NCBI GenBank assembly: GCA_035541995.1
Contig: DATKMG010000181.1
Location: forward strand, 1 to 14,488
Source of the DNA: DATKMG01 sp035541995
GTDB lineage: Bacteria; Acidobacteriota; Terriglobia; Versatilivoradales; Versatilivoraceae
Reading direction: 5' to 3'
Length of the DNA: 14,488 nt
Below are positions 7,558 through 14,488 of the stretch, one piece after another (position 1 is the first letter of the stretch; every line of letters starts with the position of its first letter). Both the position numbers and the translations under genes were made by a program. The notes under the pieces were generated by a model that was not told the origin of the DNA, made no database searches, and saw only the letters and a list, made by a program, of their open reading frames with translations.

Positions 7558-8344
7558 ACTCCTGGTTCTCCCGGACTCCCATTAGTTCGGCAGCCGAAGC
7601 CTGGTTTGATGAGATTTCCAGCCATCCGGAACTTCCCCAAATGGCGAATATTTCTCCACTTGGCGCGACGCCGTACGACTCTCTCAAACGAGTAACAGTG
7701 TGCTGGCCGAACCGGACCTGGAATGACGTCCGGGGCTCAAGAACTGTCTCAAATTCCGGCCTTCCGATGTTGGTGATCAGATTTCCGAATCTATCGACTC
7801 TCAGGACTCTTGCAGCCCAGAGATTGCAAGCCACTTGTTTCACTTCTGGGATCCGAAGTTCCACCATTGAAGAGATTTCCTCTCCCATTTGAGCTGGCGA
7901 GGCACCCTGGAACAACCAGGCTGCCACTGGCGCGAAAATATCCCGTCCATGAAAAGTGCTGCTCAGACGATCCAGGAAATAGCGTTGTTTAGTGAGATGA
8001 TAAATACGATAGGGACTCTCCCGGGACAGCACAGGGCTGAAAACCCCATTGTCAGGCCCTACGAAAGAATAGCGACCTGTGGTAGCCAGCAAGGGACGGC
8101 GTTCAGTCCCTACGCCAGGATCCACAACGACCAAATGAATTGTACCTTCGGGAAAGTAGCGATAACTGCATTCCAGAACCAATGCGGCTTCCAAAACGTT
8201 GTGGGAGGAAATGCCATGGGTCAAATCTATGATTGACGCACCTGGAGCAAGGCCGAGGATCACCCCCTTCATAATCCCCACATAGGGGTCTCGCCAGCCA
8301 AAATCAGTCGTTAAAGTAATCACAGCCCTGTTCGTCTCATCCAT
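7529..8344 (-). CDS. SAM hydroxide adenosyltransferase (DUF62; SAM hydrolase of the chlorinase/fluorinase fold)
   Basis: 271 residues. The family hydrolyses S-adenosylmethionine to adenosine and methionine using activated water. Recognisable parts are ITLTTDFGWRDPYVG (9-23), IDLTHGI (39-45), VVDPGVGTERRPL (73-85), FVGPDNGVFSPVL (94-106) and FHGRDIFAPVAA (131-142). Asp75, Arg82 and His132 line up with the Asp-Arg-His set described for archaeal DUF62 enzymes. The halogenase-specific loop of fluorinases is not evident, so hydrolase is the better call. The C-terminal domain contains VDRFGNLITNI (183-193). No clear Shine-Dalgarno sequence precedes the ATG at 8344. The start is 15 bases after the end of the epimerase gene, suggesting one transcript. 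Confidence 0.92.
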   Translation of the reverse strand: MDETNRAVITLTTDFGWRDPYVGIMKGVILGLAPGASIIDLTHGISSHNVLEAALVLECSYRYFPEGTIHLVVVDPGVGTERRPLLATTGRYSFVGPDNGVFSPVLSRESPYRIYHLTKQRYFLDRLSSTFHGRDIFAPVAAWLFQGASPAQMGEEISSMVELRIPEVKQVACNLWAARVLRVDRFGNLITNIGRPEFETVLEPRTSFQVRFGQHTVTRLRESYGVAPSGEIFAIWGSSGWLEISSNQASAAELMGVRENQEFTIEILSTP

Positions 8345-8359
8345 CGTAATTTACACAAA

Positions 8360-9358
8360 TCATTGGTTGCGTGGGAGGGGAAGACCCAGCTTCTTCATTT
8401 CGTATACTAGAGTCTCCTGCAACCCTTCCACCAATGATCGGGGCTGAAATCCGAGTTCCCGCCTGGCCTTAGTGTTGTCGCCCAAATAAGTAACTCCAGC
8501 CACAACCCGCAGGCTCTCGGCCGTGTAGGCATCCGGCAAAGGGACGACCGCACCGATCACCCTCATCACAGCGGCCAGAACCTTCAACGTGGCTGGCGAA
8601 GGATGGAGCCTCGGAGCTTCGATACCAGTGATCCTCTCCGCTATCTCAAAAGTCTCCTGGAAAGTGTGCCTGGGCCCTGCAATAATGTAGCTCTCCCCTA
8701 CCTGCCCGCGCTCCATCGCGAGCAGATGTCCTCGGGCAGTGTCTGCAACGTGTGCCCAACAGAATGCCGTCTTCTGGGGAAGCACAAGAAGGCGGCCGCG
8801 AAGGTACTGGCGGATCGCTTCGCCTATAGGGCTTGGGTCATCAGGTCCGTAGACTACGCCCGGCTGGAGAATAATAAGAGGCAAGCCTCTTTCAATCATA
8901 GGTAGGACGACATTATAGTGAGCCAGCCATTTGGTACGGTCGTATTCACTGAGCCAGGGCCCGTTATTTCGATACGATTCATCCACAAGCCTTCCACCAG
9001 TGTCTGAGAAGACTGCTAAGGTGCTGGTATAGAGTCCTTTGGGGATCTCCAACTCCGCCATTAACTCAAGCACATTGCGAGTCCCTTCGACATTGATTGT
9101 CTCTGCCTGGCTTCTGTCCCTGGCACCCACCTTGTACCATGCTGCCAAGTGGAAAATCCCGTCCGTCCCCTCCATGGCTTTACACATACTTTTCTTGTCA
9201 ACAATGTCTCCAAGGTAAAGGCCGGCCCCAAGCCTGGCAAGTCCTTCTGCTTTGGAAAGGCTTCGCACCAGAGCCTTTACCTGATGACCATCCGCAATTA
9301 ACTGCCTGACAACGTGACCTCCAATGAACCCGGTGGCCCCCGTCAGGAAGTATCGCAT
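8360..9358 (-). CDS. NAD(P)-dependent epimerase/dehydratase or reductase, extended SDR family
   Basis: 332 residues. The N-terminus MRYFLTGATGFIGGHV has the TGxxGxxG dinucleotide-binding motif of extended short-chain dehydrogenases. HLAAW (70-74) is the usual Rossmann strand-4 region. The active site is Ser/Thr near 112-113 with Tyr139 and Lys143 (YDRTK). QPGVVYGPDD (about 165-174) is typical of the family. Related proteins include dihydroflavonol-reductase-like and hopanoid-associated sugar epimerases (HpnA-like), but nothing here fixes the substrate. AGGAG lies nine bases before the ATG, a good ribosome site. It appears to lead a two-gene unit with the SAM hydroxide adenosyltransferase; a functional link is not obvious. 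Confidence 0.9.
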   Translation of the reverse strand: MRYFLTGATGFIGGHVVRQLIADGHQVKALVRSLSKAEGLARLGAGLYLGDIVDKKSMCKAMEGTDGIFHLAAWYKVGARDRSQAETINVEGTRNVLELMAELEIPKGLYTSTLAVFSDTGGRLVDESYRNNGPWLSEYDRTKWLAHYNVVLPMIERGLPLIILQPGVVYGPDDPSPIGEAIRQYLRGRLLVLPQKTAFCWAHVADTARGHLLAMERGQVGESYIIAGPRHTFQETFEIAERITGIEAPRLHPSPATLKVLAAVMRVIGAVVPLPDAYTAESLRVVAGVTYLGDNTKARRELGFQPRSLVEGLQETLVYEMKKLGLPLPRNQ

Positions 9359-9523
9359 GCGACAAAACTCCTAAGAAAGTCCCGCTAACGGCTCAGGATA
9401 ACTTGCTTCTAAGTTTCTCATTCTATCCCATAATTTAGCTATTGGTCCCATGGATATGCCGGCCAATTAGCCAGTCTGGAAACTGCAGCGGGCACCATGT
9501 GCCAACGATGCGCTGGGGTTCCA

Positions 9524-10060
9524 TCAAGAGGGTTCAACGCAGAGAGGAAGGAATTTTCTCATCCTGATGCACGGAAGTGCCATCCCGCTTGGAAGTGGAT
9601 GGACTGACGGTTCCAGGTACGCAAAGCCAAGTCGTTCGTAGAAGGAAACTGAATTCAAAGTGGCTCTGAGCCACAACTGGGCCAAGCTTCGTTTGCGGGC
9701 CAATTCCTCAGCGAGACCGATTAATTTTCTTCCTATCCCATTCCCAATTGCCGACGGAGCAACATAGAGGGCGTTCAACTCCGCGTTGTCAAAATCAAGG
9801 ACGCACAAACCCAGGACCTCCCCTTCAACTTCGGCCACCGTGAACTCGAAGAGTTCCATAGCGGCAACGTACCGATCTGGCCTTAATGCATTAGTCCACT
9901 CCTCGATCTGTTCCTGAGTATAGTGTGATTTGCATAACTCTCTGATCGAGGCCGTGTGCATCCGGTAGATACTCTCAGCATCATTCGCACTCGCTTTGCG
10001 AATTCTCAAGTGACCTCTTCCGATGCCTCCTATAGAGACTTTGCTTTGTGGATTACTCAT
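9524..10060 (-). CDS. GNAT-family N-acetyltransferase
   Basis: 178 residues. LRIRKASANDAESIYRMH (18-35) is the usual GNAT opening strand and helix. The acetyl-CoA-binding motif A is at about 96-113 (NALYVAPS, then GNGIGRKL), with the glycines of the RxxGxG loop kept but the first basic residue replaced by Ala or Ile. NSVSFYERLGF (136-146) is the C-terminal motif B that carries the Tyr. The acceptor substrate is unknown; the family acetylates amines on small molecules, peptides or proteins. The ATG overlaps the stop of the JAMM peptidase gene by four bases (ATGA), so translation is coupled and the two products may act on related targets (inference). Confidence 0.9.
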   Translation of the reverse strand: MSNPQSKVSIGGIGRGHLRIRKASANDAESIYRMHTASIRELCKSHYTQEQIEEWTNALRPDRYVAAMELFEFTVAEVEGEVLGLCVLDFDNAELNALYVAPSAIGNGIGRKLIGLAEELARKRSLAQLWLRATLNSVSFYERLGFAYLEPSVHPLPSGMALPCIRMRKFLPLCVEPS

Positions 10061-10476
10061 GACACCGTCTGCAATTCCAGTTCCGTGACCTCCTCACGGT
10101 CAATTCGAAAAGCCCGGAGGCTAGGGGTGGCAGGATCCTTTAACGAGACAATCAGGTAACAGCAATGTGGATAGAATGCCTGTTCAACATCGGCCCGAGA
10201 GGGATATGCTTCTGATGATGGATGGGAGTGGTAAATTCCCAAGTGGCTTTCCTGAGACGATCGAATCTCCCTGAAGAACTGGAATAATTCCAGTGGATCA
10301 ATCGAATATTGAACCTCGCTCTTGAGGATATTGGTCGTCGGGTGACAACGGCTAATCGTGCTGCCTTTTCCGGTCAAAAGCCCGCAACATTCATTTGGCG
10401 CCTCTTGCCGCGCGTGGTGGAGAATCTGCTCAAACACGGAGGGAGTGATTCGCACCTGGTTGGATTGTTCACTCAT
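10057..10476 (-). CDS. JAMM/MPN+ (M67 family) zinc metallopeptidase
   Basis: 139 residues from ATG 10474-10476. An earlier in-frame ATG at 10503 lies inside the ftsZ terminator hairpin and adds nine unconserved residues, so it is not used; neither start has a clear Shine-Dalgarno sequence. The JAMM motif is complete: Glu29 in NECCGLL, then HSHP (83-86), Ser93 and Asp96 in PSRAD, giving the HxHx10D zinc site. Prokaryotic M67 enzymes remove ubiquitin-like sulfur carriers or small peptides from carrier proteins; no ThiS/MoaD-like or E1-like gene is present here. It is followed, with a four-base overlap, by a GNAT acetyltransferase. Reading through the ftsZ terminator, or a weak promoter not seen, must supply its transcript. 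Confidence 0.9.
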   Translation of the reverse strand: MSEQSNQVRITPSVFEQILHHARQEAPNECCGLLTGKGSTISRCHPTTNILKSEVQYSIDPLELFQFFREIRSSQESHLGIYHSHPSSEAYPSRADVEQAFYPHCCYLIVSLKDPATPSLRAFRIDREEVTELELQTVS

Positions 10477-10488
10477 CGGGGGCGAAAG

Positions 10489-10516
10489 AAAAAGGCTAAC
10501 CATGAAAAGGTTAGCC
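10489..10516 (-). terminator. Rho-independent terminator after ftsZ
   Basis: On the minus strand an exact 8-bp stem, GGCTAACC (10509-10516) with GGTTAGCC (10494-10501), encloses a 7-base loop and is followed by TTTTT (10489-10493) and more pyrimidines. It begins 25 bases after the ftsZ stop. It marks the end of the division-gene cluster transcript. Confidence 0.88.
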
Positions 10517-10541
10517 TCTGTTATGGAGTTTTGCGCCTTGT

Positions 10542-11780
10542 CTATTCAGCCATTCTTCTTCTGAGAAATGCAGGGACCTCCAGATCGTTCTTGTCGAAGT
10601 TCTTTCCCTCAAAGGCCAAAGTTTCCGGTTCAACCCGGTCTCCATTTCCACCGGTCGGGGGAGGATCCGGCAAAGAAGAGTGAGTCGAACCGGCTCGAGC
10701 AGCCTGGACCAGAGGAAAAGGTTCGATTCTGCTCTCCGTCGACCTAACCTCACCGACAATATCGCCCTGTCTGTCCGCATCCACACGTTCTTTCCCCAGG
10801 TCAAAACCTGTGGCAATCACTGTGATCTTGATTTCATCGTTCATCTTGTCATCCAGGACCGCCCCAAAAATGATATTGGCTTCATGGTCGGCCGCCTGAT
10901 GGATGATGGATGCAGCTTCGCTTACTTCGTGAAGGAGGAGATTCCCAGCACCGGTAATGTTGATGAGTACCCCTCTGGCACCCAAAATTGAAGCTTCTTC
11001 CAATAGAGGTGAAGAAATGGCCTTGCGAGCTGCTTCCGTGGCCCGGTTCCCGCCACGGGCTGTCCCGGTCCCCATCAACGCCATACCCATGCCCTGCATA
11101 ATGGTCTTGACATCGGCAAAATCGACGTTGATGATTCCCGGAATTTGGATGATATCGGAAATCCCCTGTACACCCTGCCGCAGGATGTCGTCGGCAGTGC
11201 GGAAAGCCTCGGAAAGGGTGGTTCCTCGCTGGACCGTTTCGAGCAGCCGTTCGTTGGGGATCGTGATCACCGTGTCGACACATTCCTTGAGTTCCCGCAA
11301 GCCCTGCTCCGCTTGCTGGGCGCGCTTCTTGCCCTCAAATGCGAACGGTTTCGTCACAATGGCAACCGTGAGAGCACCCAATTCGGCAGCCAAGCTGGCA
11401 ATGATCGGAGCAGCTCCAGTTCCCGTGCCACCCCCCAAGCCGGCCGTGACAAATACCATGTCTGCCCCTTCTAAGACTTCAATGATTTTCTCAGTATCTT
11501 CCAGTGCGGCTTTTCGTCCAATCTCAGGGTTGGCCCCTGCACCCAGGCCGTTGGTCAACTTCTGGCCGATTTGAATTCGCATTGCCGCTTTGGACATTTT
11601 TAGTGCCTGCAGGTCCGTATTGGCTACGATGAATTCAACACCTTCGACTTGAGCATCTATCATGCGGTTGACTGCGTTCCCCCCCCCGCCCCCGATACCA
11701 ATTACTTTGATGACTGCACCATTGGGTGGCCCCTCTTCCAATATGAATTTAATCGATTGGCTTCCACTTTCTAGATTCAT
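10542..11780 (-). CDS. ftsZ: Cell division GTPase FtsZ
   Basis: 412 residues, within the usual FtsZ range. FtsZ is the tubulin-like GTPase that polymerises into the division ring. IKVIGIGGGGGNAVNRM (24-40) begins the nucleotide-binding fold; the tubulin signature GGGTGTG is at 116-122; the T7 synergy loop NVDFAD (218-223) supplies the two Asp residues that act on the neighbouring subunit's GTP. A poorly conserved linker of about 60 residues leads to the C-terminal peptide DLEVPAFLRRRMAE, which binds FtsA and other membrane anchors. AAGGAG (11786-11791) lies five bases before the ATG, a strong ribosome site. It follows ftsA after 252 bases and is closed by a clear terminator. A run of nine G residues encodes part of its glycine loop. 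Confidence 0.98.
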   Translation of the reverse strand: MNLESGSQSIKFILEEGPPNGAVIKVIGIGGGGGNAVNRMIDAQVEGVEFIVANTDLQALKMSKAAMRIQIGQKLTNGLGAGANPEIGRKAALEDTEKIIEVLEGADMVFVTAGLGGGTGTGAAPIIASLAAELGALTVAIVTKPFAFEGKKRAQQAEQGLRELKECVDTVITIPNERLLETVQRGTTLSEAFRTADDILRQGVQGISDIIQIPGIINVDFADVKTIMQGMGMALMGTGTARGGNRATEAARKAISSPLLEEASILGARGVLINITGAGNLLLHEVSEAASIIHQAADHEANIIFGAVLDDKMNDEIKITVIATGFDLGKERVDADRQGDIVGEVRSTESRIEPFPLVQAARAGSTHSSLPDPPPTGGNGDRVEPETLAFEGKNFDKNDLEVPAFLRRRMAE

Positions 11781-11935
11781 GTCAGCTCCTTGATATTATC
11801 CTCTCTTGTTCAACCCCCCCGGCGGCCTATCCAGCAGAGTCGAAGCAGTATAGATGAGTATCTTGGTCGAAAAAGGCGCTCATTCGTGTTCCGACATCCA
11901 CTTTCCCAAAACTGTGAAATACCCAATTCCCCCCC

Positions 11936-11964
11936 AAGATAGTGTGTTAATTCTGAAAACTCAA
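11936..11964 (-). promoter_or_regulatory. Possible ftsZ promoter in the ftsA-ftsZ gap
   Basis: On the minus strand TTGAGT (11959-11964) and TATCTT (11936-11941) are 17 bases apart, each matching four of six consensus positions. The site is about 155 bases upstream of the ftsZ ATG. The 252-base gap is otherwise without a credible gene and contains two runs of seven C residues (11814-11820 and 11929-11935). Weak evidence, by eye only. Confidence 0.3.
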
Positions 11965-12000
11965 GGGAAAAAACACATCCCCTTGTGGTTTTTGGGGGTC

Positions 12001-12036
12001 TTGAAGGTGGAGCCCCGCGAACCTGGGATCCTTCAA
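12001..12036. other. Inverted repeat overlapping the ftsA stop
   Basis: TTGAAGG (12001-12007) and CCTTCAA (12030-12036) form a perfect 7-bp stem with a 22-base GC-rich loop, spanning the last codon and stop of ftsA. There is no T run on either side, so it is not an intrinsic terminator. It could slow or protect the ftsA transcript, or be chance. Confidence 0.4.
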
Positions 12037-13265
12037 CCCCGTCCTAGCCAAGTTCGAATCTTGGCGATAAAATTCCCGTTCGTTTGAGCCTTGGCGAACC
12101 GGTGAGAATGGGTTCGGTGTCCATAGAGGACCAGTCCTACTGCCGTGGCGTTGGAGGGGCTGTTCAAGACGTCACCCATGTCACCCAGCCCGAATGGCCT
12201 TCCTTGTCGGACGGGCAGGTCAAAAATCTGCTCCGCAATCTCAATCAACCCTGGCAGCAAGGCGGTCCCGCCGGTGATGACCAGTCCCGCACCCAGCAAC
12301 TTGGCAAAACCGGCCTGGCGAATTTCTTCCAGAACCAAACCCATGATTTCTTCAACACGAGGTTGGATGATTTCGCAAAGGATCTTATTGCTGATCGTCT
12401 TGGGAAGCCGGCCGCCCACGCTTGGCACCTCAAAGGTGAGGTCTTCCGAGATCAAGGTGGACAACGCGTAACCATGTTGCCGTTTAATCCGTTCGGCTTC
12501 CGGGATGGAGGTCCGCAACCCCACCGCAATATCATTCGTAATCTGATCGCCACCTAGGGGTAACACGGAAGTGTGGCGAATCGCCCCCTGTGTGAAAACG
12601 GCCAACTCAGTGGTGCCCCCACCAATGTCCAGCAGAGCCACACCCAACTCCTTGTCGTCGGATGTCAGGGTACTTTCCGCTGAGGCCAGTTGCTCGAGCA
12701 CCGTATCGGCCACGATGATTCCGCTGCGATTGGCGGCAGTCACGATGTTCTGGGCTGCTGTCGTTGAACTGGTGACAATATGAACATTCACTTCCAACCG
12801 CGTTCCCAATAGCCCAAGGGGATCGCCAATTCCATCTTGGCCGTCCACTACGAATTCCTGCGGCAAAACATGCACGATTTCACGGTCACTCTGGAGAGGG
12901 ACAGCCTTGGCTGTCTGAATGACGCGCCGGATTTCCTCTTTGCCGATTTCTCGAGAGCCTGAGGTAATAGCCACAGCGCCGCTGCGGTTGAAACTTTTAA
13001 TGTGAGACCCCGAGAGCCCGACGTATGCCGATTCCACGGCGACTCCCGCCTTCTTCTCAGCTTCCTCGACCGCTTTCTTGATGGAGCTGACCGCTCCATC
13101 CAGATTGACGACCACGCCCTTGCGCAGGCCTCTGGATTCGGCCCAGCCAATTCCCCGTACCTCCAATCGACCTGTATTCAGTTCGCAAATCAAAACACAG
13201 GTCTTCGTGGTCCCGACGTCCAGTCCGACGAAATATTTGCCTTTCTTACCCAACAACTCCTCCAC
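12033..13265 (-). CDS. ftsA: Cell division protein FtsA (actin-like membrane anchor of FtsZ)
   Basis: 410 residues. FtsA is an actin-fold ATPase that ties FtsZ polymers to the membrane and recruits later division proteins. Phosphate-1 motif GLDVGTTKT (14-22), the FtsA-specific 1C subdomain region (about 85-165), phosphate-2 motif LLDIGGGTTELAVF (211-224) and adenosine motif ITGGTALLPGL (330-340) are all visible. The C-terminus NGNFIAKIRTWLGRG is the membrane-targeting amphipathic helix. The start is uncertain: GTG 13263-13265 has no upstream ribosome site, while GGAGGAG lies inside the first codons, so a TTG at 13253 or 13256 is possible though tightly spaced. The gap to ftsQ is 52 bases. Confidence 0.96.
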   Translation of the reverse strand: MEELLGKKGKYFVGLDVGTTKTCVLICELNTGRLEVRGIGWAESRGLRKGVVVNLDGAVSSIKKAVEEAEKKAGVAVESAYVGLSGSHIKSFNRSGAVAITSGSREIGKEEIRRVIQTAKAVPLQSDREIVHVLPQEFVVDGQDGIGDPLGLLGTRLEVNVHIVTSSTTAAQNIVTAANRSGIIVADTVLEQLASAESTLTSDDKELGVALLDIGGGTTELAVFTQGAIRHTSVLPLGGDQITNDIAVGLRTSIPEAERIKRQHGYALSTLISEDLTFEVPSVGGRLPKTISNKILCEIIQPRVEEIMGLVLEEIRQAGFAKLLGAGLVITGGTALLPGLIEIAEQIFDLPVRQGRPFGLGDMGDVLNSPSNATAVGLVLYGHRTHSHRFAKAQTNGNFIAKIRTWLGRG

Positions 13266-13317
13266 AAAACACGTTTGGATAGGCGATTATAGCCAAAGAT
13301 TAGAGGCATGTCACCGG

Positions 13318-14238
13318 TCAATCCCGGCGAGGTGTTAGTGGTGTGGGGCCCGCGCCAGGGCGGTGGCTTTCCGCTCCTGCAGCGACTTCTCCGGGAACTG
13401 AGTTTACGATAACCTGGTTTTGGAAGCGCAGATCGACAGAATCCAACTTCGGATACTTTTGCTTCAAGTCTTTCCCCATAGCCAGATAATGGCGAAACTT
13501 TTCCTGGAAGTCGGTCTTCCCCAAGTAAACTAGCACCGTATCATCGTTCAGGATGATCGCCACATTGTCCGGATCCTGAAGGTAAATCTCTGAAAGGTCC
13601 TTGCTCAAATTGGCTCCATTTTCATCCAGGGATTGAATTAGAGCTTGATACAGCAGGAGCCTCTCCCGATTTCTGGCCAGGATCTCCGAATCGAAACCAG
13701 GTTCCAACCCAACAATTACCGGAAAGTCGAATTGGGTTTTCATTTCTGAGTTCCTCTCCAAGAGCACACCCTCCTCGTCAACCAGCATGGTTGCGGCATC
13801 CACCTTGGCGAAGGCGATGGGTCGTCGCTCCTTGACCTCGATCGTGAGCTTGTCAGGAAAAGTGCGGTAAACAACAACTTCACTAACCCAAGGAATCTGT
13901 TCAATCGACCTTCTGATTTCATCCAGGTCCAGACAGAACAGATTTCGGTTTCGGCTTTCGAGCTCAGAGAGTTTTAGTTGGACTTGGCTTTCCGAGACAT
14001 AGTGAAGTCCTTGAATTTTCTTGATGCTTACACTCAATCGAGGGGAGTGCATCAAAAAATGTCGAATCAGAAGGCAACCACCGATTACTCCCAGGAACAG
14101 GAAGCCGGCCAGCCCCCATTTCACAAATAGGACCAGGCGCCTCCAATAGAATTGAAATTTGCTAATGTCCCGCGACTTCTGCCGAGCCAGAATGGAGCTG
14201 GTACGTACCGACCCATACTCAGCGATTCTTTTTTCCAT
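13318..14238 (-). CDS. ftsQ: Cell division protein FtsQ
   Basis: 306 residues from ATG 14236-14238, with AGGTGA five bases upstream. A GTG at 14247 is in frame but overlaps that ribosome site and is not used. FtsQ is a bitopic inner-membrane protein that joins early and late divisome components through FtsB/FtsL. The N-terminal cytoplasmic part is basic, one membrane helix lies at about 35-59, and a POTRA domain follows (about 69-137) with the family stretch IPWVSEVVVYRTFPDKLTI. The FtsQ domain continues to about 280; the end is a Pro/Ala/Gly-rich tail. It starts five bases after the murC stop, so the two are likely coupled. DivIB is the equivalent name in Firmicutes. Confidence 0.93.
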   Translation of the reverse strand: MEKRIAEYGSVRTSSILARQKSRDISKFQFYWRRLVLFVKWGLAGFLFLGVIGGCLLIRHFLMHSPRLSVSIKKIQGLHYVSESQVQLKLSELESRNRNLFCLDLDEIRRSIEQIPWVSEVVVYRTFPDKLTIEVKERRPIAFAKVDAATMLVDEEGVLLERNSEMKTQFDFPVIVGLEPGFDSEILARNRERLLLYQALIQSLDENGANLSKDLSEIYLQDPDNVAIILNDDTVLVYLGKTDFQEKFRHYLAMGKDLKQKYPKLDSVDLRFQNQVIVNSVPGEVAAGAESHRPGAGPTPLTPRRD

Positions 14239-14243
14239 GACGA

Positions 14244-14486
14244 TCACCTGAGTCTCTTTAACAACTCTTCACCGACTCTCCAGACGTTTCCAGCCCCCAT
14301 GGTCATGAATAGGTCGCCGGGAACTAATTCTTTCTCCACCAAACTGACGATTTCATCCAAGCTTCCAACGTAACGCACATTCTTGTGGCCATGTTGCCGG
14401 ATGGATTCCACCAGGTTGGCCGAATTCACTCCTTCAATTGCTTCTTCGCCGGCGGGATAGATGTCAGCAAGAATGAGGACGTCGGC
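14244..14486 (-). CDS. murC: UDP-N-acetylmuramate--L-alanine ligase MurC, C-terminal 80 residues; 5' end outside window
   Basis: The frame is open to the window edge. It reads ADVLILADIYPAGEE, then a helix, HGHKNVRYVGSLDE and PGDLFMTMGAGNVWRVGEEL, the usual end of the third domain of MurC. MurC adds the first amino acid, L-alanine, to UDP-MurNAc in the cytoplasmic part of peptidoglycan synthesis. The GTG at 14427-14429 is an internal codon, not the start. The stop TGA at 14244-14246 lies within the ribosome site of ftsQ, so the two are probably co-transcribed. Only the C-terminal domain is visible, but the closing motif separates MurC from MurD, MurE and MurF well. Confidence 0.93.
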   Translation of the reverse strand, partial: ADVLILADIYPAGEEAIEGVNSANLVESIRQHGHKNVRYVGSLDEIVSLVEKELVPGDLFMTMGAGNVWRVGEELLKRLR

Positions 14487-14488
14487 GA

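Noticed and set aside
9490..9502. GGCACCATGTGCC palindrome downstream of the GNAT gene
   Set aside because: Short stem with no T run in either direction; not a credible terminator and no second copy seen.
12048..12064. CCAAG-TTCGAAT-CTTGG looks like a tRNA T arm
   Set aside because: It lies inside ftsA, encoding part of the conserved C-terminal amphipathic helix, and no acceptor stem, D arm or anticodon arm can be fitted upstream.
11854..12087. 77-residue plus-strand open frame in the ftsA-ftsZ gap
   Set aside because: No ribosome site, no recognisable family, and it runs antisense into the end of ftsA.

Overview
This window reads as a bacterial chromosome segment, most likely from a Gram-negative-type organism and possibly an Acidobacteriota relative. 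That placement is inference. It rests on the order murC-ftsQ-ftsA-ftsZ with no murB or ddl between, on a RAYT-type transposase remnant with REP-like palindromes, and on moderate GC. No rRNA, tRNA, CRISPR array or intact insertion sequence was found.

Bases 1-3406, plus strand. The window opens inside a hybrid histidine kinase and holds the end of its ATPase domain and two receiver domains. A 543-base gap follows, containing a broken REP-associated (Y1/IS200-like) transposase and short palindromic REP-like repeats. Next comes a Tat-exported M20-fold protein whose metal-binding positions look altered, then an inverted pair of the same repeats (a REPIN-like unit).

Bases 3407-5535, minus strand. 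A small SAM-dependent methyltransferase lies upstream of a secreted glycosidase-like TIM-barrel protein.

Bases 5768-7557, plus strand. Two translationally coupled permeases of the dipeptide/oligopeptide/nickel ABC family stand without ATPase or binding-protein genes. They converge on, and overlap by 29 bases, the next minus-strand gene.

Bases 7529-9358, minus strand. An extended-SDR NAD(P)-dependent sugar-epimerase/reductase-like gene is followed 15 bases later by a SAM hydroxide adenosyltransferase (DUF62) gene.

Bases 9524-14488, minus strand. This is the distal end of a division and cell-wall (dcw) cluster: murC (3' end), ftsQ, ftsA and ftsZ, closed by a clear intrinsic terminator. A JAMM/M67 metallopeptidase and a GNAT acetyltransferase follow, overlapping by ATGA. 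MurC makes a peptidoglycan precursor, FtsQ joins the divisome at the membrane, FtsA anchors FtsZ to the membrane, and FtsZ forms the division ring.

Most of the window is ordinary housekeeping or accessory sequence. The two points most worth a second look are the REP/REPIN family with its decayed transposase around the M20-like gene, and the substituted metal ligands of that M20-like protein.
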